From Clostridia bacterium (lineage in GTDB: Bacteria; Bacillota_A; Clostridia; Christensenellales; Aristaeellaceae), in NCBI GenBank assembly GCA_017620455.1, contig JAFZQK010000038.1, forward strand, positions 1 through 7,976: a DNA stretch of 7,976 nucleotides, in the 5' to 3' direction. How positions within the stretch are numbered: position 1 is the first letter of the stretch; every line of letters starts with the position of its first letter. The translations under genes and the position numbers were made by a program. Below the pieces are notes generated by a model. That model was given only the letters and a program-made list of their open reading frames with translations, searched no databases and was not told the DNA's origin. This document shows, in pieces, positions 6,185 to 7,976 of this stretch.

Positions 6185-6490
6185 CATAGCAAAGGCAATG
6201 ACGAAGACGGCGGAAGGAGAAACGCCGAAAGAGAGCCGGGGCAGCTGAAAACCGGCGGCGGACACCCTTCGTATCGCCCATCCCTTCCGAGCCGGAGCGG
6301 TGAACCCGGGCGCGTGCCGCGCTTTCCTGCCAGGAAAAGCGGGCCCCGGCGGTAATCGTCTCCCGTGATGCCGCGTCAGAGCAGAGGGCTTGAGCACGAG
6401 CCCGCAGAGCGGCGTTTCAAACGCAATTTGAGTGGTACCGCGAGCTGAAATCCAGCCCGTCTCAAAGCAAGACTTTGGGGCGGGCTTTGT
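6185..6490 (+). ncRNA. T-box riboswitch leader (tRNA-sensing, transcription-attenuation type)
   Basis: T-box leaders sense uncharged tRNA and let RNA polymerase pass a terminator when the cognate amino acid is scarce. The T-box core GAGTGGTACCGCG is at 6430-6442. TTTGAG (6427-6432) can pair with CTCAAA (6461-6466) to form the antiterminator, and that CTCAAA is also inside the terminator stem, so the two are mutually exclusive. Upstream are a likely stem I with an AAAGAGAG bulge strand (6228-6235) and apical hairpin CCGG/CCGG (6236-6239, 6252-6255), a GC-rich stem II area (about 6295-6325), and a stem III GGGCTTG-AGCA-CGAGCCC (6386-6403). The tRNA-acceptor bulge reads UGGU (6433-6436), which predicts a tRNA with discriminator base A. 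The specifier codon is uncertain: the best symmetrical fold puts GACAC (6261-6265) opposite AGAAA. No short leader peptide was seen. Confidence 0.9.
6454..6490 (+). terminator. Regulated terminator of the T-box leader
   Basis: A 14-bp stem with two G-T (G-U) pairs, arms 6454-6467 and 6473-6486 around the loop CAAGA, ends in a short T-rich tail CTTTGT. The left arm contains CTCAAA, which the antiterminator sequence TTTGAG competes for. The tail is weak, but the geometry is that of a T-box attenuator, and it lies 33 bases before the ATG. Confidence 0.85.
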
Positions 6491-6523
6491 GCATGCGCCG
6501 CCCCGAAACGGAGGAAAACAACC

Positions 6524-7976
6524 ATGGACGTGCATCCCCAGGTATCCCCCCAGGTCCGCGACGTGGCGGCCCGTATCCGCGAGCTGAGGGAAATCAGCGG
6601 CTACACCCCCGCCGAAATGGCCCGGATGACCGACGTCAGCGAGCAGACCTACCTCGATTACGAAAACGCCCGGCTGGACCTACCCTTCACCTTCCTGCAC
6701 AAGTGCGCCCTGACCTTCAAGGTGGAAATGATCGACCTGATGGAAGGCCGCAGCGCGCTTCTGTCCTCCTACACCGTCACCCGCAAGGGCGCCGGCGAGG
6801 TCACCGCCCAGGAGCAGGGCATCGACATCCGCAACCTGGCCCCCATGTTCCGCCGCAAGATCTCGGAGCCCTATTTCGTGCGTTATTCCTACGATCCGGC
6901 GCTTCAGAACAAGCCCATCCACACCACCACCCATTCCGGCCAGGAATTCGATTACGTGCTCTCCGGCACGCTGAAAGTGCGGGTGGGCCAGAACATCGAG
7001 CTGCTCCGCGAGGGCGATTCCATTTACTACGATTCCGGCACGCCCCACGGCATGATCGCCGCGGAAGGGCAGGACTGCGTGTTCCTGGCGGTGGTGCTGC
7101 CCGGCGAGGAAGTGGAAGAAAACCAGGTGATGGAGACCATCCGGGCCGCCCGCACCGCGGAGCGCCTGGTGAGCGACGCCTTCTGCCATCCCGTGGAGGA
7201 TGAGACCGGAGCGCTGAAAAGCATTTCCTTTACCGGGCTGGATACGTTCAATTTCGCCTTCGACATCGTGGACGCGCTGGCCCGGCAGAAGCCCGACGCC
7301 CTGGCCATGCTGCACCTGGACGAAAACAAGCAGGAGCGGCGCTTTACCTTCCTGGACATGAAAAAGCTCTCCGCCCGGGCGGCCAATTACTTCCGCTCCC
7401 TGGGCATCCGCAAGGGCGATAAGGTGCTGGTGGTGCTCCGCCGGCAGTATCATTTCTGGATCAGCATGCTGGCCCTGTGCAAGATCGGCGCCATCGCCAT
7501 CCCGGCCACGGATCAGCTGCTGGCCCACGATTACGAATACCGCTTCAACAAGGCGGAGGTCAGCGCCGTGCTGTGCACCGCCCACGGCAAGGCCGCCGAG
7601 CACGTGGAGGAGGCCCTGCCCGTCAGCCCCTCGGTGAAAACCCTGATCCTCTGCGGCGGCAGCCGGGAGGGCTGGCACGATTTCGACAGCGAATACACCG
7701 TATTTTCCTCCTCCTTCCCCCGGGCGGAGGACACCGCCTGCGGCAGCCAGCCCATGGTGATGTTCTTCACCTCCGGCACCACCGGCTATCCCAAGCTGGT
7801 GTGCCACAGCCACAAGTATCCCCTGGGCCACTACATGACCGCCAAATTCTGGCACAACGTGATCCCTGGCAAACTGCACCTGACCATTTCCGACACCGGC
7901 TGGGCCCAAGCCTGCTGGGGCAAGATCTTCGGCCAGTGGATGTGCGAGGCGGCGCTGTTCGTGTACGACATGGACC
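6524..7976 (+). CDS. XRE helix-turn-helix / cupin / acyl-CoA synthetase (AMP-binding) fusion, 3' end outside window
   Basis: One uninterrupted frame of 484 visible codons starts at 6524 with GGAGG (6510-6514) 9 bases upstream. Residues 13-72 are an XRE-type DNA-binding domain (ARIRELREISGYTPAEMARM, then VSEQTYLDYENAR). Residues about 115-195 are a cupin barrel with GQEFDYVLSGTLKVRVG, EGDSIYY and GTPHGM. From about 240 an AMP-binding enzyme begins: DYEYRFNKAE, the P-loop-like FFTSGTTGYPK (414-424), then SDTGWAQACWGKIFGQW and FVYDMD, which match medium-chain acyl-CoA synthetases. Such enzymes adenylate a carboxylic acid and transfer it to CoA. The C-terminal part is missing from the window, so the acid substrate cannot be judged. 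XRE-cupin modules are usually free-standing regulators; joined to the enzyme they may let it sense its ligand and regulate transcription. A T-box leader controls the gene. Confidence 0.9.
   Translation, partial: MDVHPQVSPQVRDVAARIRELREISGYTPAEMARMTDVSEQTYLDYENARLDLPFTFLHKCALTFKVEMIDLMEGRSALLSSYTVTRKGAGEVTAQEQGIDIRNLAPMFRRKISEPYFVRYSYDPALQNKPIHTTTHSGQEFDYVLSGTLKVRVGQNIELLREGDSIYYDSGTPHGMIAAEGQDCVFLAVVLPGEEVEENQVMETIRAARTAERLVSDAFCHPVEDETGALKSISFTGLDTFNFAFDIVDALARQKPDALAMLHLDENKQERRFTFLDMKKLSARAANYFRSLGIRKGDKVLVVLRRQYHFWISMLALCKIGAIAIPATDQLLAHDYEYRFNKAEVSAVLCTAHGKAAEHVEEALPVSPSVKTLILCGGSREGWHDFDSEYTVFSSSFPRAEDTACGSQPMVMFFTSGTTGYPKLVCHSHKYPLGHYMTAKFWHNVIPGKLHLTISDTGWAQACWGKIFGQWMCEAALFVYDMD

Noticed and set aside
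6180..6490. tRNA gene or CRISPR repeats in the long gap
   Set aside because: Hairpins do not form a cloverleaf and no regularly spaced repeats exist; the T-box core and switch explain the structure.
6680..7909. Minus-strand open frame of 409 codons opposite the synthetase gene
   Set aside because: It mirrors the third-codon GC bias of the plus-strand gene and shows no family motif.

Overview
The window comes from a GC-rich, anaerobic, endospore-forming member of the Bacillota, most likely an uncultured-type Clostridia. The anaerobe call rests on a pyruvate:ferredoxin oxidoreductase gene. The spore-former call rests on GerM, YtfJ/GerW and DacF-type genes plus a promoter resembling those read by mother-cell sporulation sigma factors. 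The Bacillota call rests on a T-box leader and strong AAGGAG-type ribosome binding sites. No mobile element, CRISPR array, tRNA or rRNA was seen.

Layout. (1) 1-1401, plus strand: the C-terminal 466 residues of pyruvate:ferredoxin oxidoreductase, ending at a hairpin terminator with T-rich tails in both directions. (2) 1481-2584, minus strand: a membrane-anchored protein with two GerMN domains, apparently with its own SigE/SigK-like promoter. (3) 2764-6050, minus strand: a five-gene run in transcription order DUF2953 protein (ytfI-like), ytfJ/gerW, DacF-type D-Ala-D-Ala carboxypeptidase, rluB-type pseudouridine synthase and a chloramphenicol-phosphotransferase-like kinase, closed by a terminator at 2706-2677. 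The first three genes overlap by ATGA, so they are probably translationally coupled. This set resembles sporulation and spore-cortex clusters of Bacillota, but spmA and spmB are absent between the carboxypeptidase and rluB. (4) 6145-6490, plus strand: a near-consensus SigA promoter followed by a T-box riboswitch leader with an antiterminator/terminator switch. (5) 6524 to the window end, plus strand: one open frame joining an XRE-type helix-turn-helix, a cupin domain and the N-terminal half of a medium-chain acyl-CoA synthetase.

The most interesting part is (4)+(5). A tRNA-sensing T-box, which normally controls aminoacyl-tRNA synthetases or amino-acid biosynthesis and uptake, sits in front of an acyl-CoA synthetase that carries its own DNA-binding/cupin head. 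One explanation, offered as inference, is that the enzyme activates a branched-chain or aryl carboxylic acid that is then reductively carboxylated by a ferredoxin-dependent 2-oxoacid oxidoreductase to make an amino acid. Uncharged tRNA would then be the natural inducer. The amino acid could not be read with confidence because the stem I specifier region is atypical.
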